The position numbers and the translations under genes are program-made. The notes under the pieces are model-generated. The model was not told the origin of the DNA, made no database searches, and saw nothing but the letters and a program-made list of their open reading frames with translations. This document shows, piece after piece, positions 42,681-52,300 of a stretch of 64,000 nt of DNA. The stretch is from an uncultured Microcaldota archaeon (GTDB lineage: Archaea; Micrarchaeota; Micrarchaeia; Burarchaeales; Fermentimicrarchaeaceae). Each line of letters begins with the position of its first letter. Within the stretch, counting starts at the first letter, position 1. The stretch spans positions 1 to 64,000 of the forward strand of contig CAISET010000001.1 in assembly GCA_903884505.1 (NCBI GenBank), given 5' to 3'.

Positions 42681-43163
42681 ATGGTGAAACTGACACGGTT
42701 GATCATACCCTCGATTGTCGGAGGCATTGTCATCGCGGTTTGCGCGTTCATACCGCTCGTGAGCTATTTCTGCTGCATCTATGCGCCTTTGGGCGGCTTT
42801 GTTTCCGCCGCGGTACAAAGGGCGATGGCGGGGAAGGATGAGGCGCTTGAAAGCATGGACGGAATGGCCGCAGGCGCAGGTGCCGGCGCGGTCGCTGCAG
42901 TCATATACGCAGTGGCTATGGCCATCGTGGTTCTCCTCATGGGCGGCGCTTTTTTCGGATTGGGCGCCATTACCGCGCTCGCTTCTAAGAGCCTTACGCC
43001 ACTGCTTATGATGGGCGCGACTGGTCTGTTATACGGTATCCTGATGGTTGTAATCGCCATAATCACCCTGCTGATCTACTTCGCCATTTACATAGCGTTT
43101 GGCGCAGTCGGCGGTGCAATCTGCGCGGCGACGATGTACAAGAAGGAGAATGCTGAGGGCTAA
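42681..43163 (+). CDS. Membrane protein, 160 aa
   Basis: The start is ATG 42681, spaced from TAGGTG; the track uses a GTG at 42672. About four hydrophobic segments rich in Gly and Ala (GAGAGAVAAVIYAVAMAIVVLL) follow. The layout resembles small archaeal membrane families of unknown function. It converges with the next minus-strand gene, overlapping by 4 bases. Confidence 0.7.
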   Translation: MVKLTRLIIPSIVGGIVIAVCAFIPLVSYFCCIYAPLGGFVSAAVQRAMAGKDEALESMDGMAAGAGAGAVAAVIYAVAMAIVVLLMGGAFFGLGAITALASKSLTPLLMMGATGLLYGILMVVIAIITLLIYFAIYIAFGAVGGAICAATMYKKENAEG

Positions 43164-44515
43164 ACCAGCGAGATGTTCGTGTCGCAGAAGTGCAGGATGA
43201 ACGGGTTTATCTCTCCGTTCGGACTCAGTAGAAGGACCTGGTAGGCACCCTCGTCCCTCAGGCTCAAGTTCAGGTCGTGGAGAAACTTCCCGAGCCGCTT
43301 CATGTCGTTGTAGAGGAGGAGCGTTGGGATGCAGTCTATCAGCACGAAGGTCTTCCTGTATTTCTCCTTCATCCTCTTCGCGGCCGAATCCACGTGCATC
43401 TTGATTGCAGTGAGCTCCTCGGGGCTGTTAATGAAGGAGAGGCCGCCCTGGTTAGCCTCCCTCCCGGGCAAGCCAAGCGTAACGAAATGGACCATCTCGG
43501 CGTCTATGCCTTCCTCCTGCAACTCCTCGAGGAAATAGGTGTGCGGGCGGTCAAGGCAGAGGAACACGCAGCTCATCTTGTTCTCCTTTGTGAGGAGCTT
43601 CAGCAGCGCCGTATCGACATCGACAGAATCGATCGCAGTGGTGATTGAGGCGGCCTGCTCGGGCCGCTTTTTCAGGAGCAATTTCTCGAGCTGCGCATAA
43701 ACCTTCTCCACGGGAGCGGGCGCCTCCTCGGGCTTGAAGCCCATGCGGCTCGTGGCCTCGAAGAGGAGGGCGCCTGCCGTCGTGAGGATGTAGCCCGCGT
43801 TATAGAGGAAATCGGATGCGTGCCCCACGTAATAGGTGTTGGTTAGCAGCAGGTATGCGTACCAGGAATCCGATAATGCGACCATCATGAAGCCGAGGAG
43901 GAAGACGGCCCAGGGAAAGCCCAGGGGTGAGCTGAAGAATGCCATTGCGAGCCTTAGCGTGAGGAACAGGATTATCACGTCGCTGACCGGGTAGAGGAGG
44001 AGGTTAAGCAGCTTCTCCACGGGGTCAAACGGGGCTGGATACATGGGCAGCAGGACGAAGGCGGCGACTGCAAGGGCGAAGATTGCGAAGATGAGCGCGA
44101 AGATAGTGTCCCGCGGCCGGAAAATCACCCGCGTCTCCATGTTCGCCTTCACGAATCCGGCAATCATGAACGCGTAGCCGAGAAGCCAGAAAACATCCGC
44201 CACTGTTGCATGGGGCGGCTCCCCGGAAACGGAGAAATACGCCCAGATGGTTTCCGCGACGAGCCAGAGCGCGAAGCCGATTACTATGTAGTACCAGTGG
44301 CTTGCCCATTCCCGGTTCAGCCTCTTCAGGAAAATGCGCATCCGGAGGAGCGCTAAAACCGCAAGCAGGGCGAAGAGGACAGTGAGCAGGCTCGTGATGA
44401 GCGCGGTTCCTAGCGTGCCCGGCTTTGCGAAAAGCATTGTGATGAAGTTCAGGGCGAGGAGCAGCAGGGCTATTGCGATTATCGGCCATCTCTGCCCTCC
44501 GAGGTCCATAGTCAC
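43160..44515 (-). CDS. Seven-to-nine-helix membrane protein with cytosolic DUF835/KaiC-like domain
   Basis: Residues 1-270 hold eight or nine membrane helices with conserved ADVFWLLGYAFMIAGF-type segments seen in archaeal sensor proteins. Residues 310-451 form a soluble alpha/beta domain (KMSCVFLCLDRPHTYFLEEL, RKTFVLIDCIPTLLLYN) like DUF835/KaiC-related domains. It shares that layout with 32116-33135, so both may belong to one signalling class. Start is ATG 44515 or the second ATG two codons later. Confidence 0.75.
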   Translation of the reverse strand: MTMDLGGQRWPIIAIALLLLALNFITMLFAKPGTLGTALITSLLTVLFALLAVLALLRMRIFLKRLNREWASHWYYIVIGFALWLVAETIWAYFSVSGEPPHATVADVFWLLGYAFMIAGFVKANMETRVIFRPRDTIFALIFAIFALAVAAFVLLPMYPAPFDPVEKLLNLLLYPVSDVIILFLTLRLAMAFFSSPLGFPWAVFLLGFMMVALSDSWYAYLLLTNTYYVGHASDFLYNAGYILTTAGALLFEATSRMGFKPEEAPAPVEKVYAQLEKLLLKKRPEQAASITTAIDSVDVDTALLKLLTKENKMSCVFLCLDRPHTYFLEELQEEGIDAEMVHFVTLGLPGREANQGGLSFINSPEELTAIKMHVDSAAKRMKEKYRKTFVLIDCIPTLLLYNDMKRLGKFLHDLNLSLRDEGAYQVLLLSPNGEINPFILHFCDTNISLV

Positions 44516-44598
44516 AGCATTTTACTCGGCACGCCAGCTTTAAAAGCGTTCGGCTCGTCAGAGGGCGCGCGAATCAGGGAATCAGTTGCCCGCATTCC

Positions 44599-47500
44599 TT
44601 ATTTTGGCACCTTGTATACCTTCCCGGCACCGTAGTCGGTAAAGTAGACGTTGCTGCTATCCACCGCGATGCCGTAAGGGCGGCTCAGGCTACCGACAAG
44701 GGTGGTCACGTTACCGCCTCCTATCGGAACCTTGTCCACATTTCCACCATCAAACTCGGCGAAGTAAACGTAGCTGCTGTCAACCGCTATTCCGTAAGGG
44801 CGGGAGCCGCGAGCAAGGGTGGTTACGCTCCCGCCCCCTATCGGAACTTTCTTCACGTTCCCGCCACTAGCCTCGGTAAAGTAGACATAGCTGCTGTCAA
44901 CCGCTATGCTTTCCGGACCGCTCAGGCCGCTGACAAGGGCTGTCACGGTTCCGCCTCCTATCGGCACCTTGTACACTTTCCCGTCGCCATAGTCGGTGAA
45001 GTAGACGTTGCTGCCGTCAACCGTGATGCCATCCGGCTCTCTCAGGCCGCTGGCAAGGATGACCACAGTCCCGCCCCCTATCGGCACCTGGTCCACTTTC
45101 CCGCTATTATCCTCGGTGAAGTAGACGTTGCTGCTGTCAAGCGCTATGCGGGTCGGTCCCCTCAGGCCAGTGGCAAGGGCTGTCACGCTCCCGCCGCCTA
45201 TCGGCACCTTGTCTACCGCCGCGCCGCTATACACGGTGAAGTAGACGTAGCTGCCGTCAACCGCTACGTCGTACGGGGAGCTCAGGCCGCTGGCAAGGAC
45301 TGTCACGTTCCCGCCTCCTATCGGCACCTTGTCCACGTTCCCCCCATTATTATCATCAAAGTATACGTTGCTGCTATCTACCGCTATGCCGGTCGGAACG
45401 CGCAGGCCGCTGGCAAGCAGTGTAGGACAGACGGCATCGGGCGGGCAGGAGCAGAGCCAGCCGCAGGAATCCCTGCTGCCGCATGTGTTGCCAAGGTCGT
45501 TGTTCGGGGTATGGCTCGGGCAGGAGAAATCGTAATTCGTGTTGTCCGTTGCCGTGTTGCTCGTGAGGTTATTTCCAGTGGCGGAGTCAAGGCGGATGCC
45601 GGAGTCCCTGTTTGAATCTGCGATGTTGCCCGTGATGTTGTTGCTGTTCGCGCTCTGCAGCCAGATGCCGAAGTAGGTGTTTGAATTAAAGCTGTTGTTC
45701 AGGATGTTGCTGTTGCTGGCGGCGGTGAGATAAGCGCCGTAGTAGAAGTTGCTCACTACGCAATTCTTCACGGTCGCTTTGTTGACGCTGTTCAGGTGGA
45801 TGCCGACGTTGTAGCCGGTGCCCGTGATGCTGCTGCCATTGCAGTCGAGCGTCACCTGATTTGCCGTGATGTCTATGCAGTCATGGCCGTTTGAAGTAAG
45901 GCCGCTTGCGTTGATTGTATAGTTGCCGGGAGCGTTAAGGGTGCATGGGCAGGAGCCCACCACCCCGCCGGGGGCGCACGCGGGTGGGGGAGGGCAGCTC
46001 GAGAGCCAGCCGCCTTCGGGGATGCTGCAGTCCCATTCCGTGGTGCAGGTGTTGCCGAGGTCGTTGTTGGAATCCAGGGTGTTGCAGTAGAAGCCATAAA
46101 CGGCCGTTGCCGTGTTGTCCGTGAAGTTGTTGTTGCCTGAAGATGAGAGGAAGAAGCCATGGTTGCCAGCCGCAGTATTCCGCGTCAGGGTGTTGTTATT
46201 GGAGCCTTGCAGCGATATGGTTTCGTATCCCGATGCGTTGTTGCCGGTGAGGTTGTTGCCGCTTGAGGCTGCGAGGGCAATGCCGTAGTAAGTGCGACCG
46301 AGGGATATGCAGGTATTGTCCGTGATGTTATTGTCGTTTGAATAAACGAGGTTGATGCCGTAGTAGTCATTGTTTGCGATGTTGCCCACAAGGTTGTTGC
46401 TGCTTGAAGACTCCAGGTAGATGCCCATCTGGTCATTCGAGCTTGCATCGTTGCCAGACAAGTAACTCCAGTTGGAATAGGACAACTCGATGCCAAGGTA
46501 GCTGTTGAACGTCACATTGTTGCCCGTGAGGTTGTTGCTATTGCTTGAATCGGCTATGATGATTCCATATTGAGAGTTTGAAGTGGCGGTGTTTCCGTTG
46601 ATGCTATTGCCGTTGGAGGACTCCAGGTAGATGCCGTCGTAGTCCGAGCTGGCGGTGTTGCCCGTCAGGGTGTTTCCGTCCGCAGCATTTAGGGTGATGC
46701 CATACCTGAAGCTGCGCGGCTTGCAGTTCTGCACTACCACCCTGCTTGTCCCGTTCAGGTAGACTCCGCTGTATTCGCCGTTTTGCCCAGGGCCTACAAA
46801 CAGGTGGTTATGGCAGTCAAGGGTGACGTCAGTCGCATTTATTGTTATGCCGTTGCAGGCATCGCACACAATGTCGTCGTTTACCACCCACGCTCCCGAG
46901 GTCGTGATTGTCCCACCGCAGCCGCTGCAGACCCCATCCGCGCACGTGCCTGAGCATGCCGCCAGAGGGCAGCCCGCACCGCAGGAGGTGCTGTTGGAGC
47001 AGACCATGTTCTCGCCCTCCGGAGTGCAGACGTTGCCGCCTCCGTCGTTCTGCGGATCGACGCAGAGGAGGTTGCTATTGCCGTTGAGGCAGGCGTAGTT
47101 GCCCGCGAAGTTGTTGCCGCTTGAGCCGGAATCGATGATGATTCCGTTGTTGTTAAGGCTTACTTGATTGCCCGTGATGTTGTTATCGCTCACGTAGCTC
47201 AGGTAGATGCCGCCGTAGGGTATGCCATTCATGCTTACGGTGTTGTCCGCAATGCTGTTGCCATTGGAGGACTGCCCGTAGATGCCGGCATACGCGTTCG
47301 AGCTTATGGTGTTGCCGGTTATGTTGTTGCCGTTAGAGGAACCGAGTTGTAAGCCATAGCTGTCCGAGGTCACGGTGTTCCCTTCGATGAGGTTGTTGTC
47401 GGAGCTGGTTACGGTGATGCCGTAGAAGTTTGAGCTGACGGTGTTGCCCGTGAGGTTGTTGTTGTTGCTTGAGGAGAAAAGGCCGATACCGTATTGGTTG

Positions 47501-49146
47501 TTGGAATTGGCGGTGTTGCCGCTTATCGTGTTGGTGTCGCAAGAGCCATCAAAATCGAAGCCGTAGGTGTTCGAGTTTACGGTGTTGGACGTTATCGCGC
47601 TGCCGGACATGCCATACACGTAAATACCCGTGGTGAAGTTGCTCACGTTGCAGTTCTCGACACTCACTCCGCTTATGCTGTAGGTATTCCAGTTTACTAT
47701 CTGCATGCCGTTGCCCCCGCCCCGGCCTGTGATGCTGTGGTGCTTGCAGTCGAGCTTCGCATCATTTGCCGTGATGTATAAGCAGTCTCCTCCTGTGGAA
47801 GCCAGATTGCTTCCCATCGTGTAGTTGCCGGGTTTATTCAGAATGCAGCCGCAGGAGCTCACCACCCAGCCTGGGGCGCATGCTGGAGGTGGAGGTGGCG
47901 GGCAGCCGGAGTTGCAGGTGATGCTGTCCAAGCATGTAGTCTCTCCGTATGGCATGCAGATGTTGCCATTGCCCTCGGTTTGGGGCACGTCGCATTGGAT
48001 GTCCGCCTGGTTCCAGCAGGCGGTGTTGCCGGTGAGCAGGTTGTTGCTGGAACCCGAGTCCGCATAGATGCCGTAGGAGTTGCTGCTTGCGAGTGCAGTG
48101 TTACCCGTGAGGTTGTTGTCCGTTGCGGAGGCGAGGTAGATGTTGATATTGCTGTTCGAGTTGGCGGTGTTGCCGGTGACGATGTTGGCCGCACCATTAA
48201 GAATGATACCCATGTCAGCGTTCGAACTGGCTGTGTTACTTGTTATGGTATTATTGCTTGACGAGGATGCGTAGATGCCGTCCTGGTTCGCGTTGGCGGT
48301 ATTGCCCGTAATGGTGTCGTAGTTGGAGGACTCCAGGTAAATGCCGGTCCAGAAATTAGTTACCGTACAGTGCCTTACCGTTACTTCTGTGGCGCTTTGC
48401 AGGTAAATGCCGATGCCGCTATACTGGTAGATGCTGCTGTTGATGGTGTGGCCGTAGCAGTCCAGAATAGAGTTGTTGGCATCCGCGGTTATGGTTATGC
48501 AGTACCCCCCATCGGTGTCGTTCAGGTCGCTGTCAAGATAATAATAGCCGGGCTGGTCGTAAACCTGGCCGCATCCCGTAAGGTTTATCGCTCCGGGCGG
48601 CGGAGTGGGGAATGGTGTCGGGCTTCCACTTGGCTGAATGACGGACGCTGGCTCAAGCCTCGCGTTTATGTCTCCGCAGACTAGTCTTTGAGTATTGGTG
48701 CCTGATTCGGTATAGCTGACGCAGGCTGTTCCTTTGTATCTAGCGCCTGCCTCGCCCGTTGCGCCCTCGCACGCGATTCCAGTATTGGGGGAGGTTCCTC
48801 CTGTTATCCACCTGTGCTCTCCTGAGGGGACCGTGATGTCTTCCACAAGGGGAGACGTATGAAGCGCGGCAGTTGAGTTCTGGGAGCAGGAGATGCCTGT
48901 GACTTGAATGGACCTGCCCGTTGCCTGGCCGAAGTCAAGCTCCAGGGAACCGGTCACATTTCCGACTTTGAAGGTGTAGCAGGAGAAGCCTGGTTGGAAG
49001 AGGCAGGTGTTCGGCGTGGTGTTCTGGGGGCTTAGCACGCCGATGTAGAAAAGAACGGCAAGAAGAATGACGACTACGAGGATGGCCCAGCCGTTGGTGA
49101 TAAGAAACTCAATAGCTGCCTGGCCACGGGCGGATTTGCCGGTCAT
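44599..49146 (-). CDS. Giant surface protein: class III signal, beta-helix repeats, C-terminal seven-blade propeller
   Basis: The 1515-aa protein opens with KSARGQAAIEFLITNGWAIL, a class III (archaellin/pilin-like) signal processed before or near QAAIEF, so the product may be exported like pilins. Residues about 60-160 are a conserved beta domain with four Cys. From about 200 to 1180 come Asn-rich beta-helix repeats (NNLTGNTANSN type) in three or four blocks, each ending in a CAPGWVVSSCGC-like Cys module. Residues about 1195-1515 are seven repeats of the type GIAVDSSNVYFTDYGAGKVYKVP, a YWTD/NHL-like propeller. A TTTTAAG box (49172-49179) lies about 26 bases upstream. Confidence 0.88.
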   Translation of the reverse strand: MTGKSARGQAAIEFLITNGWAILVVVILLAVLFYIGVLSPQNTTPNTCLFQPGFSCYTFKVGNVTGSLELDFGQATGRSIQVTGISCSQNSTAALHTSPLVEDITVPSGEHRWITGGTSPNTGIACEGATGEAGARYKGTACVSYTESGTNTQRLVCGDINARLEPASVIQPSGSPTPFPTPPPGAINLTGCGQVYDQPGYYYLDSDLNDTDGGYCITITADANNSILDCYGHTINSSIYQYSGIGIYLQSATEVTVRHCTVTNFWTGIYLESSNYDTITGNTANANQDGIYASSSSNNTITSNTASSNADMGIILNGAANIVTGNTANSNSNINIYLASATDNNLTGNTALASSNSYGIYADSGSSNNLLTGNTACWNQADIQCDVPQTEGNGNICMPYGETTCLDSITCNSGCPPPPPPACAPGWVVSSCGCILNKPGNYTMGSNLASTGGDCLYITANDAKLDCKHHSITGRGGGNGMQIVNWNTYSISGVSVENCNVSNFTTGIYVYGMSGSAITSNTVNSNTYGFDFDGSCDTNTISGNTANSNNQYGIGLFSSSNNNNLTGNTVSSNFYGITVTSSDNNLIEGNTVTSDSYGLQLGSSNGNNITGNTISSNAYAGIYGQSSNGNSIADNTVSMNGIPYGGIYLSYVSDNNITGNQVSLNNNGIIIDSGSSGNNFAGNYACLNGNSNLLCVDPQNDGGGNVCTPEGENMVCSNSTSCGAGCPLAACSGTCADGVCSGCGGTITTSGAWVVNDDIVCDACNGITINATDVTLDCHNHLFVGPGQNGEYSGVYLNGTSRVVVQNCKPRSFRYGITLNAADGNTLTGNTASSDYDGIYLESSNGNSINGNTATSNSQYGIIIADSSNSNNLTGNNVTFNSYLGIELSYSNWSYLSGNDASSNDQMGIYLESSSSNNLVGNIANNDYYGINLVYSNDNNITDNTCISLGRTYYGIALAASSGNNLTGNNASGYETISLQGSNNNTLTRNTAAGNHGFFLSSSGNNNFTDNTATAVYGFYCNTLDSNNDLGNTCTTEWDCSIPEGGWLSSCPPPPACAPGGVVGSCPCTLNAPGNYTINASGLTSNGHDCIDITANQVTLDCNGSSITGTGYNVGIHLNSVNKATVKNCVVSNFYYGAYLTAASNSNILNNSFNSNTYFGIWLQSANSNNITGNIADSNRDSGIRLDSATGNNLTSNTATDNTNYDFSCPSHTPNNDLGNTCGSRDSCGWLCSCPPDAVCPTLLASGLRVPTGIAVDSSNVYFDDNNGGNVDKVPIGGGNVTVLASGLSSPYDVAVDGSYVYFTVYSGAAVDKVPIGGGSVTALATGLRGPTRIALDSSNVYFTEDNSGKVDQVPIGGGTVVILASGLREPDGITVDGSNVYFTDYGDGKVYKVPIGGGTVTALVSGLSGPESIAVDSSYVYFTEASGGNVKKVPIGGGSVTTLARGSRPYGIAVDSSYVYFAEFDGGNVDKVPIGGGNVTTLVGSLSRPYGIAVDSSNVYFTDYGAGKVYKVPK

Positions 49147-49171
49147 ATGCTTGGGAAGTTGGCGGAGGCGA

Positions 49172-49179
49172 CTTAAAAG
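49172..49179 (-). promoter_or_regulatory. TATA box of the 1515-aa surface protein gene
   Basis: CTTAAAAGG on plus (CCTTTTAAG on minus) is about 26 bases before ATG 49146, consistent with a leaderless message. Confidence 0.55.
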
Positions 49180-49288
49180 GCTTTTCGACTTTGCAGAATG
49201 GAGCCGTTTTCCGTTGACGCTTTTAGGACACGGAGTTCCGTTCCAGAAGTTAATGCCGAATTATTTGCGGAACGCAACTCCGTGATAT

Positions 49289-49332
49289 GAGCGCACGAAG
49301 AGCGAGCCGCTCTGCTGACGAGCGGTGCGCTC
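49289..49332. repeat. Palindromic GAGCGAGCCG-family element
   Basis: GAGCGCAC and GTGCGCTC form a perfect 8-bp inverted repeat around GAGCGAGCCGCTCTGCTGACGAG, which closely matches the centre of the element at 36034-36096. It lies between the two giant surface-protein genes. Confidence 0.6.
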
Positions 49333-49344
49333 AACCGAAAAGGG

Positions 49345-52300
49345 TCATGGGCAGGTATTTGTGGGGCAGCTGCAAATCCAGTTGCAGGAATCCTTGCTGC
49401 CGCAGGTGTTGCCGCCGAGGTCGTTGTTCGTTGGCGAACTGATGCAGTAGAAGTCATTGTTTGAATTGGCTGTGTTGCCCGTGAAGTTGTTGTTGCTCGA
49501 GGAGTCAAGGAAGATGCCGTAATTGTTTGAGCTGACGGTGTTGCCTGTGAGGATGTTGTACATGTTTGATGAGTCAAGGTAGATACCAATGTTATTTGAA
49601 TTAGCGGTGTTGCCCGTGATATTGTTGCCGCTTGACCCTTGGTATAAGTAAATGCCAATGCCGTTTGAATTGGCGTTATTGTCCGTGATGTTATTGTTGT
49701 TTGAAGACCAGACATATATGCCATAGCGGCTGTTTGAATCGGCAGTGTTGCCTGCGAAGTTGTTGCTGTTGCTTGATGGAGTTAGGAAGATGCCATACTG
49801 ATTTGAATTGGCGGTGTTGCCTGTGAGGTCGTTGTTGGTCGAGGCGGAAAGTTCGATGCCGCGGTCGTTTGAATTGGCGGTGTTGCCCGTGATGATGTTA
49901 TTGCTGTTTGAAGATGATAGCCAGATGCCATTGTTGCTGTTCGAATTGGCAGTGTTGCCGCTTATGGTGTTGCTGTCGCAATGGTTGTCAAGATAGATGC
50001 CGTAGCTGTTCGAATTGGCGGTGTTGCCCGTGATGTCGCTGCCATTTGAGCTGAGCATGTAAATGCCTTCGTTGTTCGAACTGACGTTGCTGTTCAGGAT
50101 GCTGCTGCCGTTTGAGTTCCGTAGAATGATGCCAAAACCAAAGTGGTTCACGTTGCAGTTGTACACGGAAACGCCGCTTACGCCATCAAGGTTAATCCCG
50201 GCATAGTTCCCCTGCCCACTGAGGCTATGGTGCTGGCAGTCCAGCGTGGAGCCGCTGCTTGCCGGGGGGATCGTTATGCAGTCGTTGTTTCCGTTTAGAG
50301 TTAGGTCGCTGTCCAAGGTGTATGCGCCTGCCGGCCAGAGCGTGCATGGGCAGGAGTTCACTACATAGCCGGAGGCACAGGCTGGCGGCTCGGGCGCAGG
50401 GCAGCCGGAACCGCAGGTGATACCGCAGTTCGCCTGCGTGTTGCAGTTGTTTCCGCCATTGTCCGCCTGGCTTGAATCGCAGTAAAGGTCCCCGTATGGA
50501 TTGCTGCACATACTGTTGTCTGTAAAGTTGTTGTTGCTCGACGAGTAGAAGTAGAGGCCATAAAGGATATTGCTGCTTACGTCATTGCCCGTGAAGGTGT
50601 TATTGCTTGAGCCCCACAAGTAAAGGCCGTCGTAAAAGTTGCTGACGCCGCAGTTCTCCACAGTGACACCACTCACACCGCTAAGGAAAATACCTGGATA
50701 CCCTAGATGGAGTGGAGACCCGCTGATGCTGTGGTGCTGGCAGTTGAGCGTGGTGCCGTTGCTTGCAGGCGGAATTGTTATGCAGTAGTTGTTGCCGTCT
50801 AAGGTTAAGTTGCTGTTCAGGGTGTATGTGCCTGCAGGGTAAAGCGCGCATGGGCAGGAGTTCACTACATAGCCCGAGGCGCAGGATGGCGGCTGAGGCG
50901 CAGGGCACTCGGAGCCGCACGTGATGCCGCAGCCCGCCTGAATGTTGCAATTGTTTCCGCCATTGTCTATCTGGCCTGAATCACAGTAAAGGTCCCCGTA
51001 TAGATTGCTGCATGCGTTGTTGTCCACGAGGTTATTGTCATTGCTCGAAGAGTCTAAGTAGATGCCCTTGTAGGTGTTCGAGTTGGCGGTGTTGCCGCTT
51101 ATGGTGTTGTTGTTCGAGGAGGAGAGTTCGATGCCGCCGTAGTCTGAATTGGCGGTGTTGTCCGTTATATTGTTGTTGTTTGAAGACACCAATATGATAC
51201 CCCCATCTGTGTTTGATTTGATAGTGTTGCCGCTTATGGTGTTGTTGTCGCAAGCGCCAGTAAAATAGATGCCGACGCCGTTCGAGCTGAAGTTGCTGTC
51301 TCTTATCACGCTGTCAGACATGCCATATGCGTAGATAGCAGAGCTAAAGTTGCTCACGTCGCAATTCTCAACGGTCACTCCGCTTATGCTGTTAGTATTC
51401 GGGTTGTATAACGCGATGCCGCTGCCCCCATTTTGGTTTGTAATGCGGTGGTGCTGGCAGTCGAGGTTCGCATCATCTGCTGTGATGCTTATGCAGTTCA
51501 CACCTTGTGTTTCGGTGAGGTCGGTTCCAAGCGTGTAGTTGCCGGGAACGCCCAGCACGCACTCGCAGGAGCTTACAACCCAGCCGGGGGCGCACGCAGG
51601 CGGCTCGGGCGCAGGGCAGCCGGAGTTGCAGGTGATGCTGTCCAAGCATGCGGTGCTTCCCTCAGGCATGCAGATGTTGCCGTTACCATCGTTCTGGGGC
51701 GAATCGCAGTAGACGTCCCCCATGTTCCAGCAGGCGGTGTTGGTGGTGAGGGTGGTGCTATCCGAGCCGGATAGGTAAATGCCGAGGTTGGCGTTCTGAT
51801 TGGCGGTGTTGTCGGTTAGGTTGTTGCCGGAAGAAGACATCACGATGAGCCCACAGTCGGCATTCGAATTGGCAGTGTTGCCCGTGATATTATTGTTGTT
51901 CGAGGAATACAGGTAGATGCCTTCGCCGTTTGAGTTTGCGGTGTTGCCGGTGAAGTTATTGTCATTTGAAGACTGCACGTAGATGCCAAGGCTGTTTGTA
52001 TTCGAGCTGACATTGTTGCCAGTTATCGCGCTGCCGGACATGCTTTGTGCGAAGATGCCCGTGCTAAAGTTGCTGACACGGCAGTTTTGGACAGTCACTT
52101 CGCTTATGCTGCCGGTATTCGGGTTGTATAAGTAGATTCCGTTGCCCGCGCCCTGGCCTGTGATACTGTGGCCCCGGCAGTCGAGCTTCGCGTCATTTGC
52201 CGTGATGCCCAAGCAGTCTCCGCCCAGTGTTTCGGTGAGGTCGCTTCCAAGCGTGTAATCTCCGGGAACGCTTAGCACGCATCCGCAGGAGCTTACAACC

